Source: Betaproteobacteria bacterium
GTDB lineage: Bacteria > Pseudomonadota > Gammaproteobacteria > Burkholderiales > Thiobacillaceae
DNA length: 5,751 nt
Direction of reading: 5' to 3'
NCBI GenBank assembly: GCA_020049245.1
Contig: JAIFLB010000159.1
Span: 1 to 5,751, forward strand
Each line of letters opens with the position of its first letter. Position 1 is the stretch's first letter. Under the pieces are notes generated by a model that made no database searches, was not told the DNA's origin, and saw nothing but the letters and a program-made list of their open reading frames with translations. Made by a program: the position numbers and the translations under genes. Shown in pieces: positions 1-5,751 of this stretch.

Positions 1-91
1 TGCCCGGCTTCAGCAGTCCGGCTGCCATCGCGACGCTCACCGCGCCGGCGGCGCCAGCACCCTTCAGTACGTTTCTGCGCAAAATGTTCAT
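1..91 (-). CDS. soxY: SoxY, thiosulfate-oxidation carrier subunit (N-terminal 30 codons only, cut by window edge)
   Basis: Only the first 30 residues are visible. They form a twin-arginine signal: MNILRRNVLKGAG, with Arg5-Arg6 followed by Asn-Val-Leu-Lys, then a hydrophobic Ala/Gly-rich stretch ending LLKPG. SoxY proteins of proteobacteria start this way and are exported by Tat, usually carrying SoxZ along. SoxY then bears the sulfur substrate on a cysteine in its C-terminal GGCGG motif, which lies outside the window. The ATG is preceded by a good GGAG (positions 97-100) five bases upstream. The gene begins 25 bp after the soxX stop on the same strand, matching the common soxX-soxY order and implying one transcript. 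The identification rests on the leader style plus the soxX neighbour; another Tat-exported protein cannot be excluded from 30 residues alone. Confidence 0.75.
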   Translation of the reverse strand, partial: MNILRRNVLKGAGAAGAVSVAMAAGLLKPG

Positions 92-116
92 ATCCACTCC
101 TATCTCATTTCGTTGA

Positions 117-512
117 TTACAAGCTATGAACAAAGTCGACGACCTTGTCTATTTCTTCCTCGCTCAGCACCTGATGCTTGCCGAACGGAGGCATGAAACT
201 GGTAGCACTGGATGCGGTGGCATCCCAGATCTTGGCGCGCAGAATGCCCTTGTCGGGAAAACGCGCTTGCATTGCAATAATTGGCGGGCCGCTGTCACCC
301 GTCTGCAAGGCATCCGGAACAGCGGGAAAACCATGGCAGGCCAGGCAATTGCCCTTGGAACGATCAAATGCGATTTCTTTACCGCTGATCTCGACCGGAG
401 ATGCGAAAGCATAGGCCGAGGTAACCAAAAAGGCAGTAAGAACGCCAAAACCGCCACTTGCGAGTTTCGGCAACGCTGATTTCACCTGAATCAAAAAATC
501 TCCACCATCCAT
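117..512 (-). CDS. soxX: SoxX, periplasmic c-type cytochrome of the SoxAX complex
   Basis: A 131-residue monoheme cytochrome c. It has an N-terminal signal peptide (hydrophobic core about residues 21-36, likely cleaved after an A-x-A near residues 35-37). The heme-binding CLACH follows at residues 56-60, and Met107 in SFMPPFGKH is the expected distal heme ligand. It ends in a typical class I C-terminal helix (LSEEEIDKVVDFVHSL). The order GNCLACH, then GDSGPPI, then MPPFGKH is characteristic of SoxX. SoxX pairs with SoxA in the periplasm, where SoxAX oxidatively joins thiosulfate to the SoxY cysteine and passes electrons to the cytochrome pool. Length fits short single-heme SoxX proteins. It is the first gene of a sox operon, with soxY 25 bp downstream. 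The start is uncertain: the ATG at 510-512 has no good ribosome site, while an in-frame TTG at 492-494 does. The first six residues may not be translated. Confidence 0.9.
   Translation of the reverse strand: MDGGDFLIQVKSALPKLASGGFGVLTAFLVTSAYAFASPVEISGKEIAFDRSKGNCLACHGFPAVPDALQTGDSGPPIIAMQARFPDKGILRAKIWDATASSATSFMPPFGKHQVLSEEEIDKVVDFVHSL
492..505 (-). promoter_or_regulatory. Candidate ribosome binding site and alternative TTG start for soxX
   Basis: Reading the minus strand, GGTGGAG (about 499-505) sits four to five bases before a TTG at 494-492, in frame with soxX. That start would give MIQVKSALPK and so a conventional signal peptide: short basic n-region, then hydrophobic core. The upstream ATG at 512 is preceded by an A/T-rich stretch without a purine-rich site and adds MDGGDF, an unusually acidic leader start. 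I infer that TTG is a serious candidate; family conservation of the N-terminus would decide. Confidence 0.4.
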
Positions 513-548
513 TTAATTCGTAAGAAATAAACCAGACAGATTTATCAA

Positions 549-576
549 ATAATTAGGCGGCGAAGAATATTCGCAA
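549..576 (-). promoter_or_regulatory. Possible sigma70 promoter for soxXY
   Basis: On the minus strand a -35-like TTGCGA (576-571) and a -10-like AATTAT (554-549) are separated by 16 bp; each matches consensus at four of six positions. A start site near 542 would leave a leader of roughly 30 bases to the ATG or 48 to the TTG. The -35 half overlaps the inverted repeat at 571-584, which would suit repressor control. This is pattern reading only, and other weak combinations exist in this A/T-rich stretch. Confidence 0.3.
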
Positions 577-584
577 CATTGCGA
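571..584. promoter_or_regulatory. Short palindrome upstream of soxX, operator-like
   Basis: TCGCAA-ca-TTGCGA is a perfect 6-bp inverted repeat with a 2-bp centre, directly followed on the soxX side by a second small palindrome, GAATATTC (565-572). It lies about 60-90 bp upstream of soxX and overlaps the candidate -35. Size and symmetry fit a dimeric regulator site. ArsR-type SoxR or BigR-like repressors commonly control sox operons, but I cannot match this site to a known consensus. Confidence 0.4.
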
Positions 585-607
585 CTGACACAAGAGAGAA
601 ATCACCA

Positions 608-648
608 CTTGGTACGATATTTTTTGACTCGAGTATGTTAGTACCAAG
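608..648. repeat. Inverted repeat CTTGGTAC / GTACCAAG in the soxX upstream region
   Basis: CTTGGTAC at 608-615 is matched by its exact reverse complement GTACCAAG at 641-648, with 25 bp between the arms. The arms are 33 bp centre to centre, close to three helical turns. There is no U-tract on either strand at the right place, and the loop is large for a terminator, so paired protein-binding half-sites in front of the sox operon are more likely than an RNA hairpin. A downstream element of the protease transcript remains possible because that gene ends at 701 on the same strand. Confidence 0.5.
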
Positions 649-700
649 CCCACTTTTATTGCGTGGTTATCCGGGTTGATCCGGGGTTCTCGCTTCCAAA

Positions 701-2155
701 CTACTGCTTGGCTTGCCGCCGCTGGGTTTCTTCCTGCTGGCGTTCGCGCAGTTCACGCATGCGGGCATCGATGATCGACAGCGTGTAGAAATCAGCCTTG
801 CCCAGTCTTTGCGCCATCTGCAATTGCTCAATCGCCGCGCCGGTTCGATCCGCCAGCGCGTAAGCCTCGGCTTGCGCCAGGAAGGATTCGGCGCTCTGCC
901 CCAGTGCTTGATGTGCTTGCGCCTTGAGAGCGAACAAAGTTGCGTCGGACACCCAGATTCGCTGCCGCTGAGTCAGAAAATCCAGCGCCTGTTGCGCTTT
1001 TTTGTCGCGCAGCAAAGCCTTCACATGCACATAGGCCAGCGGCCGGTAAGCGCTGTTCATGTCCAACGCCGCGCTGGAAATCTGTGCCGCCAGCGCCGCC
1101 TGGCCACGCGCCAGCGCCTGTTCGGCGCGTGCCAGATCGAACAACCTCGAAGGCGCCGACAAACTGATCGCGGCATCCAGCGCGCGCGTCGCCTGATCCA
1201 TCTCACCCATGCGCAGACTGGCCTGCGACAGGCCATACCAGTCTGCCGCCGTGGGTTGGTCGCGAACCTTGACCTCGAATTCACGCAGCGCATCCCGCGC
1301 CTCGCCCGCTGCCGCCTGCACCCGCGCCCGCACCAGAGGGAATTCCAGGCTATCGGAAAACTGCCGGTAAGGCAGGCTGGAGAGCCGATTCTGAATATCG
1401 GCGATACGTTCATAAGTCAGTGGATGCGTGCGCAGATAGGCCGGAGCATTGTTTTCATACAAGCGGCCCTGCGCCTGCAAACGCTCGAAAAAAGTACCCA
1501 TGCCTTGCGGTGAAAAACCGGCGGCGGAAAGAATCTGCAAACCGGTCCGATCCGCTTCGCGTTCGTGTTCACGCGTGAAATCAAGCTGATTCTGGATACT
1601 CATCGCCTGCGTCGTGACAATCGCAGCTTGCGCCGCCTCCGGACTCGAGCGTGCGGCAAGAATGGCGATCGCCAAACCAACCAGCGAGGCGATGCCGGAG
1701 GATTTCTGGGCATCGACGATGCGCGCGATATGTTTCTGCGTCACGTGCGCGATTTCGTGCGCCAACACGCCGGCCAGTTCCGATTCGTTGCGCGCTGCCG
1801 CGATCAGGCCGGTATGCACGCCGATATAACCGCCGGGCAGCGCAAACGCATTGATGCTGGCATCCTGTACCGGAAACAACTCGAACAGGCGCCCCGGCTC
1901 CGGTGAAGCTGCCGCGAGACGTTCTCCCAGGTCGTTGAGATATTCGGCCAGCACCGGGTCATCGAGATACTCACCGCTATCGCGGATCTGCCGCATGATT
2001 TCACGTCCGACCCGATCTTCATGCGCCTCGCTCAGCGTCATTCGCGAGGCTTCGCCCAGATCGGGCAATTCCAGGGCCTGGGTTGGCAGGCTGATCAGCA
2101 GCGAGAGAGACAGCGCAAGAGCGGGGGTAAGTGCATGCGAGCGAAATTTTTGCAT
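701..2155 (-). CDS. bepA: BepA-like periplasmic M48 metalloprotease with TPR domain
   Basis: A 484-residue protein, almost the length of E. coli BepA/YfgC (487). It begins with a signal peptide, MQKFRSHAL then a Leu-rich core, probably cleaved after TQA at residue 27. The zinc site HEIAH is at residues 133-137 (His133, Glu134 catalytic, His137), with the third ligand Glu200 in HEREADRTG. A FALPGGYIGVHTGLI segment typical of M48 precedes the zinc site at 104-118. His244 in RTHPLTYERI lines up with the BepA 'His switch' that caps the active site. From about residue 275 to 455, helical Ala-rich TPR repeats follow; the tail is Arg/Gln-rich. Known role of the family: chaperone and protease for outer-membrane beta-barrel assembly, such as LptD. 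Start choice: the frame stays open to an ATG at 2248, but that would put 31 charged residues before the signal peptide; 2155 is better, though its GGGAGG lies a distant 17 bases upstream. It is divergent from moaC and probably monocistronic. Confidence 0.9.
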   Translation of the reverse strand: MQKFRSHALTPALALSLSLLISLPTQALELPDLGEASRMTLSEAHEDRVGREIMRQIRDSGEYLDDPVLAEYLNDLGERLAAASPEPGRLFELFPVQDASINAFALPGGYIGVHTGLIAAARNESELAGVLAHEIAHVTQKHIARIVDAQKSSGIASLVGLAIAILAARSSPEAAQAAIVTTQAMSIQNQLDFTREHEREADRTGLQILSAAGFSPQGMGTFFERLQAQGRLYENNAPAYLRTHPLTYERIADIQNRLSSLPYRQFSDSLEFPLVRARVQAAAGEARDALREFEVKVRDQPTAADWYGLSQASLRMGEMDQATRALDAAISLSAPSRLFDLARAEQALARGQAALAAQISSAALDMNSAYRPLAYVHVKALLRDKKAQQALDFLTQRQRIWVSDATLFALKAQAHQALGQSAESFLAQAEAYALADRTGAAIEQLQMAQRLGKADFYTLSIIDARMRELRERQQEETQRRQAKQ

Positions 2156-2269
2156 CGCGATATGATACTTGGCCTCCCTCTCTGGTTCCCGTGCGCTTAT
2201 CTTATGTCTCAGTTGCAAGGGAACCTTCATTCCATTCGCTGCTCGCATCTACCCACCCCCACCCACACC
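2156..2269. promoter_or_regulatory. Divergent intergenic region between the bepA-like gene and moaC
   Basis: These 114 bp must hold outward-facing promoters for both genes. I see no strong -35/-10 pair on either strand; TATCTT near 2199-2204 is a possible -10 towards moaC without a convincing -35. No stem-loop resembling a molybdenum-cofactor riboswitch is apparent, although I could not fold the sequence. The moaC-proximal end is a C-rich tract. Confidence 0.4.
2251..2269 (+). other. C-rich tract immediately before the moaC start codon (G-rich on the minus strand)
   Basis: The 19 bases before the moaC ATG contain only A and C, in the form ACCC-ACCCCC-ACCC-ACACC. The opposite strand therefore carries runs of GG, GGG, GGGGG and GGG separated by one to three bases, which could form a two-tier G-quadruplex. 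There is no Shine-Dalgarno sequence in this leader, so moaC initiation must rely on the start codon and leader context rather than a purine-rich site. Confidence 0.7.
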
Positions 2270-2743
2270 ATGAATAATTTCACTCATTTTGATGAACAGG
2301 GCCGCGCCGTGATGGTTGGCGTCGGCGAAAAAGCCGAGACCCGACGCGTAGCCATCACCACCGGCCGCATCGTCATGCAACCCGAAACGCTGGCATTGAT
2401 TCGCGATGGCGGCGCCAAAAAGGGCGATGTCCTTGGCGTCGCCCGCCTCGCCGGCATCATGGCATCGAAGCGAACCGCCGACCTGATTCCGCTTTGCCAT
2501 CCGATCGCGCTGACCAAAGTCACTGTCGATTTCCGCATCGACGAAGCGGCCAATGCGATTGAATGCAGGGCGATGGCCGAAACGGTCGGCCGCACCGGCG
2601 TCGAAATGGAAGCCCTCACCGCCACCAGCGTCGCCCTGCTCACCATCTACGACATGTGCAAGGCAGTGGATCGCGGCATGGTCATCGAATCCGTCCGCCT
2701 GATCGAAAAACTGGGCGGCAAATCCGGACACTGGAAAGCCTGA
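2270..2743 (+). CDS. moaC: MoaC, cyclic pyranopterin monophosphate synthase
   Basis: A 157-residue protein of standard MoaC length (about 160). In molybdenum-cofactor synthesis MoaC converts the MoaA product, 3',8-cyclo-7,8-dihydro-GTP, into cyclic pyranopterin monophosphate in the cytoplasm; it acts as a hexamer. All the residues assigned to the active site in E. coli are present at the same positions: Lys51 (GAKKGDVL), His77 (LIPLCHPI), Glu112 and Glu114 (GVEMEAL), Asp128 and Lys131 (YDMCKAVDRG). The protein starts NNFTHFDEQGRAVMV, as family members do, which supports the ATG at 2270 over an in-frame upstream ATG at 2204. No Shine-Dalgarno site precedes it. A SUMF1-fold gene follows after 15 bp, likely on the same transcript. 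No other moa/moe gene is in the window. Confidence 0.97.
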   Translation: MNNFTHFDEQGRAVMVGVGEKAETRRVAITTGRIVMQPETLALIRDGGAKKGDVLGVARLAGIMASKRTADLIPLCHPIALTKVTVDFRIDEAANAIECRAMAETVGRTGVEMEALTATSVALLTIYDMCKAVDRGMVIESVRLIEKLGGKSGHWKA

Positions 2744-2758
2744 ATCTGAGAACCCGAC

Positions 2759-3637
2759 ATGAACGCAACGATCGAACTGCAAGCCCCCTTTGTACATGAC
2801 CTCAGCCCGGCGCAACTGCGCGCCCTGCAGGAAGACGGCGCCCGCCAGTGCGGCGTCAGCCAGCCTTTTCATGACACGCTGCGCGACGGCGGCAACGGAC
2901 CGGAACTCGCCTTGATTCCGGCCGGCACCTTCACCCAGGGCAATCCGGAGGCGAAGCGCGAGTTTGGCGAATTCACGCCACGCCAGGTCAGCATCGAGCA
3001 AGCCTTTGGCATCGGCCGCTTCTGCGTCACCGCTGATGAATTCCAACACTATGCCGAAGCCTGCGGCCATGTCTGGCCGGAACATCTGGTGCGCACCGAA
3101 GGAAGCCAGCCGGTGACCAATGTCAGCCGCGAAGATGCCAACGCTTACCTGGCCTGGTTATCGGAACAGACTGGCCAAACCTATCGTCTGCCGACCGAAG
3201 CGGAATGGGAATACGCCGCCCGCGCCGGCAGCGCGACACGGTATTGCTTTGGCGATGATCTCGGCTGCAGCGAGGCGAATACCGGCTCGTTTCAGATCGT
3301 TGGCCGCAGCGTTGCCGGCTGGCGACGTTTTCTGCCGTTTTGCGCACCGATGAATCAAGCCATCGATGTCGGTCTTTATCCGGCCAACCTCTGGGGACTG
3401 CACGACATGCACGGCAATGTCTGGGACAGCACGCTCTGGGAAGGCCCGGCGGACCCGAACAGCCCAGGCAAAACCGGTCGCTGGTACGTCACCAAGGGCG
3501 GCTCATGGTTTGAATCGGCCTGGCACTCGCGCTCCGCCGCCCGCAAACCGCGCTGGTACGACGAACTCGACGTCAATCTCGGCTTCCGGGTGCTTCGAGA
3601 AATCGAATGGACAGCCGATTCGCCCCAGGCAACTTGA
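2759..3637 (+). CDS. SUMF1/formylglycine-generating-enzyme-fold protein without the catalytic cysteines; function unknown
   Basis: A 292-residue, apparently cytoplasmic protein with no signal peptide or membrane segment. It has the FGE-sulfatase (SUMF1/EgtB/PvdO) fold hallmarks in order: LIPAGTFTQG at 52-61, PVTNVSREDANAYLAWLS at 118-135, YRLPTEAEWEYAARAG at 142-157, GLHDMHGNVWD at 213-223, KGGSWF at 246-251 and NLGFRVLRE at 273-281. True aerobic FGEs have a copper-binding Cys pair shortly after the GGS motif; here that stretch reads GGSWFESAWHSRSAAR, and no cysteine occurs after Cys195. It is therefore unlikely to make formylglycine. Family relatives with lost cysteines include iron enzymes and binding proteins. 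The N-terminal 45 residues do not match the fold. The gene lies 15 bp after moaC with a weak GAGA site, so cotranscription is likely. No sulfatase gene is nearby. The family call is firm; the function is not known. Confidence 0.85.
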   Translation: MNATIELQAPFVHDLSPAQLRALQEDGARQCGVSQPFHDTLRDGGNGPELALIPAGTFTQGNPEAKREFGEFTPRQVSIEQAFGIGRFCVTADEFQHYAEACGHVWPEHLVRTEGSQPVTNVSREDANAYLAWLSEQTGQTYRLPTEAEWEYAARAGSATRYCFGDDLGCSEANTGSFQIVGRSVAGWRRFLPFCAPMNQAIDVGLYPANLWGLHDMHGNVWDSTLWEGPADPNSPGKTGRWYVTKGGSWFESAWHSRSAARKPRWYDELDVNLGFRVLREIEWTADSPQAT

Positions 3638-3661
3638 GAGCAGTGTTGAAAGAGCGAAAAC

Positions 3662-4603
3662 TCAACTCAGGTAATTGAACAGCGACAGACCGGAAGTGAT
3701 CGAGTAGGCGCGACTGATCGCCTCCAGCGAGGTTTGCCGGCTTTGCAGTTCGACGATGGCGGCGGCTTTATCGACCTGGGTGAGGTCGCTCAGCATGTTT
3801 TCCTCAGCCAGCATCAGCGCCTCGGTACTGGCACGCAGGTCCTTGATCTCGGTCAGCGCGCCGGCCGCCCGATGCTGGATCAAGCCGAGGTCGTAGATCG
3901 CAGTGTCGAGCAAGGCGACATAGCCATTGAGGTCGGCCTCTGTAATCACGACACCAGGCGGCTCGACAGGCAGCTTGACGATGGCGTCACCGAGTTCCTG
4001 CAACAAATCACTGCCTACGATCCCTGACTTGAATACCTGATCGAGGTTGTCGTTTGCCTGGATATAACGCCCGTTTTCCACTTCAATGTTGCGAACCCCT
4101 CCCGGGGTTGGGGTGCCAACGTACGATGAAAGAGGTACAGGTAAGGTGACAAAATCAGTGGCATTGTCATAAGGGATATTTGTAGTTTCAAAACCCGCAA
4201 AAATGTAATTTCCAGCCGGATCGCGGGTATTTGCCAAGCTGAGCAGATGATTGAACACCGATTTCAACTGTTCGGCGTGGACGTTGCGTAGTGATGCTGT
4301 ATGCGAAGGGCTGATCGACGTGAGCAAGCCGCGCGCCTGATTCAAGGCGCTGTTCATTTCCTTGGTCACCACGTTCTGATATTGCAGATCGAGTTCAACC
4401 TTGTCCTGATTCGCCGCATATTGGGTGCGCAAAGCAACCCGATTGCCCAACTCCAGCGCCTTCGTCGCACTGACCGGATCATCCTTCGCATTCAGCATGC
4501 TCAAGCCGGTGCCAATCTGCTGGTTCAGACGGGCGATGGCGGATTGGTTGCTCTGGATTCCAGGCAAACTGGTATTGAGATAGGTCATTGAGTCGATGCG
4601 CAT
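3662..4603 (-). CDS. flgL: FlgL, flagellar hook-associated protein 3
   Basis: A 313-residue hook-filament junction protein, near the 317 of E. coli FlgL. It is exported by the flagellar type III apparatus and forms the ring between FlgK and the first flagellin subunits. The N-terminal helical D0/D1 part resembles flagellin (RIDSMTYLNTSL, then LNQQIGTGLSMLNAKDDPVSA, residues 2-46). DPAGNYIFAGFET at 128-140 is the typical FlgL signature, a variable beta-rich middle spans about 141-220, and a C-terminal helix (LTQVDKAAAIVELQSRQ onward, ending SLFNYLS) closes the D0 coiled coil. Cysteine is absent, as is usual for axial flagellar proteins. The start ATG is backed by AGAGG at 4609-4613, five bases upstream. 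It follows flgK by 57 bp on the same strand and ends 24 bp from the convergent SUMF1-fold gene. Confidence 0.95.
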   Translation of the reverse strand: MRIDSMTYLNTSLPGIQSNQSAIARLNQQIGTGLSMLNAKDDPVSATKALELGNRVALRTQYAANQDKVELDLQYQNVVTKEMNSALNQARGLLTSISPSHTASLRNVHAEQLKSVFNHLLSLANTRDPAGNYIFAGFETTNIPYDNATDFVTLPVPLSSYVGTPTPGGVRNIEVENGRYIQANDNLDQVFKSGIVGSDLLQELGDAIVKLPVEPPGVVITEADLNGYVALLDTAIYDLGLIQHRAAGALTEIKDLRASTEALMLAEENMLSDLTQVDKAAAIVELQSRQTSLEAISRAYSITSGLSLFNYLS

Positions 4604-4608
4604 GATGT

Positions 4609-4613
4609 CCTCT
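4609..4613 (-). promoter_or_regulatory. Ribosome binding site of flgL
   Basis: AGAGG on the minus strand, five bases before the ATG at 4603-4601. It fixes the flgL start over an in-frame Met five codons further in. Confidence 0.7.
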
Positions 4614-4641
4614 TATCGGTTTATTGCCGCCAAGCCTTGAT

Positions 4642-4658
4642 AAGTCATTTAGTGACTT
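4642..4658 (-). other. Small stem-loop between flgK and flgL
   Basis: AAGTCA-CTAAA-TGACTT on the minus strand gives a perfect 6-bp stem with a 5-base loop, starting two bases after the flgK stop codon. No U-run follows, so it is not a standard terminator. It could stabilise or mildly attenuate the transcript between the two genes. It may also be chance. Confidence 0.4.
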
Positions 4659-4660
4659 GC

Positions 4661-5751
4661 TTAGCGCACAGCACCGAGCAAATCCTCAAACAAGCTGGTA
4701 GAGATTTGCATGGCTCTTGCTGCGGCCTGATACGCCTGCTGGAAACGAATCAGATTGGCCGCTTCTTCATCCAGATTAACCCCGGAAATTGCCTGCTGAG
4801 CAGCCTTGCTTTGACTCGTCAGCGTCTCGTAGGCAGCCAAGTTGATATCCGCCTCGGAAGCCAGGGTTGCTGTGCGCGATACCAGTTGAGCATAGGCACT
4901 AAAAAAGGAAGCCGAACCATTGATGGCCTTGTCAAAGGTTTGCAGTTTAGCCAGGCGGAGTGCGTTGAGATTGTCGCCCGGACTATCAACAGCGGTATTC
5001 GAAGCAGCAATCTGATTCGGATCACTGATCAGCGCCTTGATCGATACCGCCGCGCCGTGGGTTGGGCGTACCAGCCAACGGTTGCCCGCCGCCAGCCCAC
5101 CGCCGGCACCCAACGCCAGTGTGAAGCCCTGCGCCACACCTCCAATGGTGGTCACCGCGCCCAATGCGCCAGTGCTACTGGCTCCATCCGACAAACGTGT
5201 CAGCGTGTAATTTGTTCCATCGTAAGACAACTCATAGTCGCTCGCTTGCAGTTGCGAGGAAATGGGGGAGAGCGTCGCGCTGATGGCCTGAGTGCCGATA
5301 TTGTTAGCATTCGCGGTGGGTTGCGCCGTAAGGGCCGTACTGGCGGTGAAAAAATTACCACCCAAAGTTGGCCCTACAGGTGGCGGCTGCTTATCGAAAC
5401 CGGCTAAATGCTGCGCATTGAACTGCGCAGAAAATGCCAGCGCCAAACGATTGAGATCCTGCATTGCAGGCTTCAAAACATCATCGCGCACCGCCATCAA
5501 GCCACCCAGGGTGCCTCCGCTGACCATCGAAGCATCCAGCGAGATTGAGTAACCGCCGGCAAATTCAAGCGTCGGCACATCGAATTCCGGTGTGCTTGCG
5601 TCCTCATCGACGCTCATCCGGGTCACACTGGTACCCACCACCAGCGGCTGGCCATTGGCCACAAAAAGATTGAATGCGCCGTCGCTCTGTTGAATCGGGG
5701 TGACGTTGATCAGCTTGTTCAGTTCCGACACCAGTTGATCACGTTGATCGC
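4661..5751 (-). CDS. flgK: FlgK, flagellar hook-associated protein 1 (C-terminal 363 codons; start lies beyond the window)
   Basis: The frame is open to the window edge, reading DQRDQLVSELNKLINVTPIQQSDG at the visible start, so the real N-terminus lies upstream; complete FlgK proteins usually have 550-650 residues. FlgK forms the first junction ring on the hook and is exported by the flagellar type III system. Visible parts: a segment with the common FlgK wording GAFNLFVANGQPLVVG, a variable beta-rich domain (ASDYELSYDGTNYTLTRL and a Gly/Ala-rich stretch), then the C-terminal D1/D0 helices. The diagnostic SGVNLDEEAANLIRFQQAYQ lies about 40 residues from the end, which reads SLFEDLLGAVR. It precedes flgL by 57 bp in the usual flgK-flgL order, probably one late flagellar operon. 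No sigma28 promoter was seen between the two genes. Confidence 0.95.
   Translation of the reverse strand, partial: DQRDQLVSELNKLINVTPIQQSDGAFNLFVANGQPLVVGTSVTRMSVDEDASTPEFDVPTLEFAGGYSISLDASMVSGGTLGGLMAVRDDVLKPAMQDLNRLALAFSAQFNAQHLAGFDKQPPPVGPTLGGNFFTASTALTAQPTANANNIGTQAISATLSPISSQLQASDYELSYDGTNYTLTRLSDGASSTGALGAVTTIGGVAQGFTLALGAGGGLAAGNRWLVRPTHGAAVSIKALISDPNQIAASNTAVDSPGDNLNALRLAKLQTFDKAINGSASFFSAYAQLVSRTATLASEADINLAAYETLTSQSKAAQQAISGVNLDEEAANLIRFQQAYQAAARAMQISTSLFEDLLGAVR

Noticed and set aside
661..700. Possible terminator after the M48 protease
   Set aside because: The CCCGGAT repeats here are direct rather than a good hairpin, CCAC/GTGG gives only four pairs, and there is no U-run.
713..1513. 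Long plus-strand open frame of 266 codons opposite the M48 protease
   Set aside because: It is entirely antisense to a well-supported gene, is rich in Arg/Gln from the reversed codon pattern, and has no recognisable domain.
2156..2248. N-terminal extension of the M48 protease to the ATG at 2248
   Set aside because: It would place 31 charged residues ahead of an obvious signal peptide and consume nearly all of the divergent promoter region; length and leader fit BepA with the start at 2155.
2021..2269. Upstream extension of the moaC frame
   Set aside because: The extra residues overlap the protease start region antisense and do not resemble MoaC, whose family members begin close to the THFDEQG segment.
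2249..3085. Minus-strand open frame of 278 codons opposite moaC and the SUMF1-fold gene
   Set aside because: It covers moaC antisense and runs across two real genes; its Gly/Ala/Asp/Phe-rich composition is typical of a shadow frame in GC-rich DNA.
3634..3665. Bidirectional terminator between the convergent SUMF1-fold gene and flgL
   Set aside because: Only 5-bp pairings (TTGAG/CTCAA or GTTGA/TCAAC) with long loops are present, and no U-tract follows on either strand.
4637..5407. Plus-strand open frame of 256 codons opposite flgK
   Set aside because: It is antisense to the conserved FlgK C-terminus, with no domain or start-site support.

Overview
The window reads as chromosomal core sequence from a Gram-negative, flagellated, sulfur-oxidising bacterium. 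A betaproteobacterium of the Rhodocyclales/Nitrosomonadales type is my best guess. The grounds are a soxXY start with a Tat-exported SoxY, an outer-membrane M48 protease of BepA type, and FlgK/FlgL proteins that look betaproteobacterial. The lineage is inferred from protein style, not from a search. Coding density is high, GC content is moderately high by eye, and I see no insertion sequence, phage gene, tRNA, rRNA or CRISPR array.

Layout: (1) Positions 1-512, minus strand: the start of a sox thiosulfate-oxidation operon, with soxX (cytochrome c) first and the first 30 codons of soxY after it, cut by the window edge. (2) Positions 513-700: a 188-bp intergenic region upstream of soxX with two inverted repeats and a possible sigma70 promoter; it is the most regulatory-looking stretch here. 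(3) Positions 701-2155, minus strand: a periplasmic BepA-like M48 metalloprotease with a TPR tail. (4) Positions 2156-2269: a 114-bp divergent intergenic region ending in a C-rich tract. (5) Positions 2270-3637, plus strand: moaC (molybdenum cofactor synthesis) and, 15 bp later, a SUMF1/formylglycine-generating-enzyme-fold protein that lacks the catalytic cysteines. (6) Positions 3662-5751, minus strand: flgL and the C-terminal part of flgK, the two hook-filament junction proteins, convergent with the moaC pair.

How the genes work together: SoxX pairs with SoxA to load thiosulfate onto the SoxYZ carrier in the periplasm. MoaC supports molybdenum-cofactor enzymes, which in many sulfur oxidisers include SoxCD or other sulfite dehydrogenases; that functional link is inference, since no such enzyme is in the window. 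FlgK and FlgL form the hook-filament junction. The protease serves outer-membrane protein quality control.

I found no clear new multi-gene system. The items most worth following up are the inverted repeats before soxX and the cysteine-less SUMF1-fold protein next to moaC. There is no gene-free stretch longer than 300 bases.
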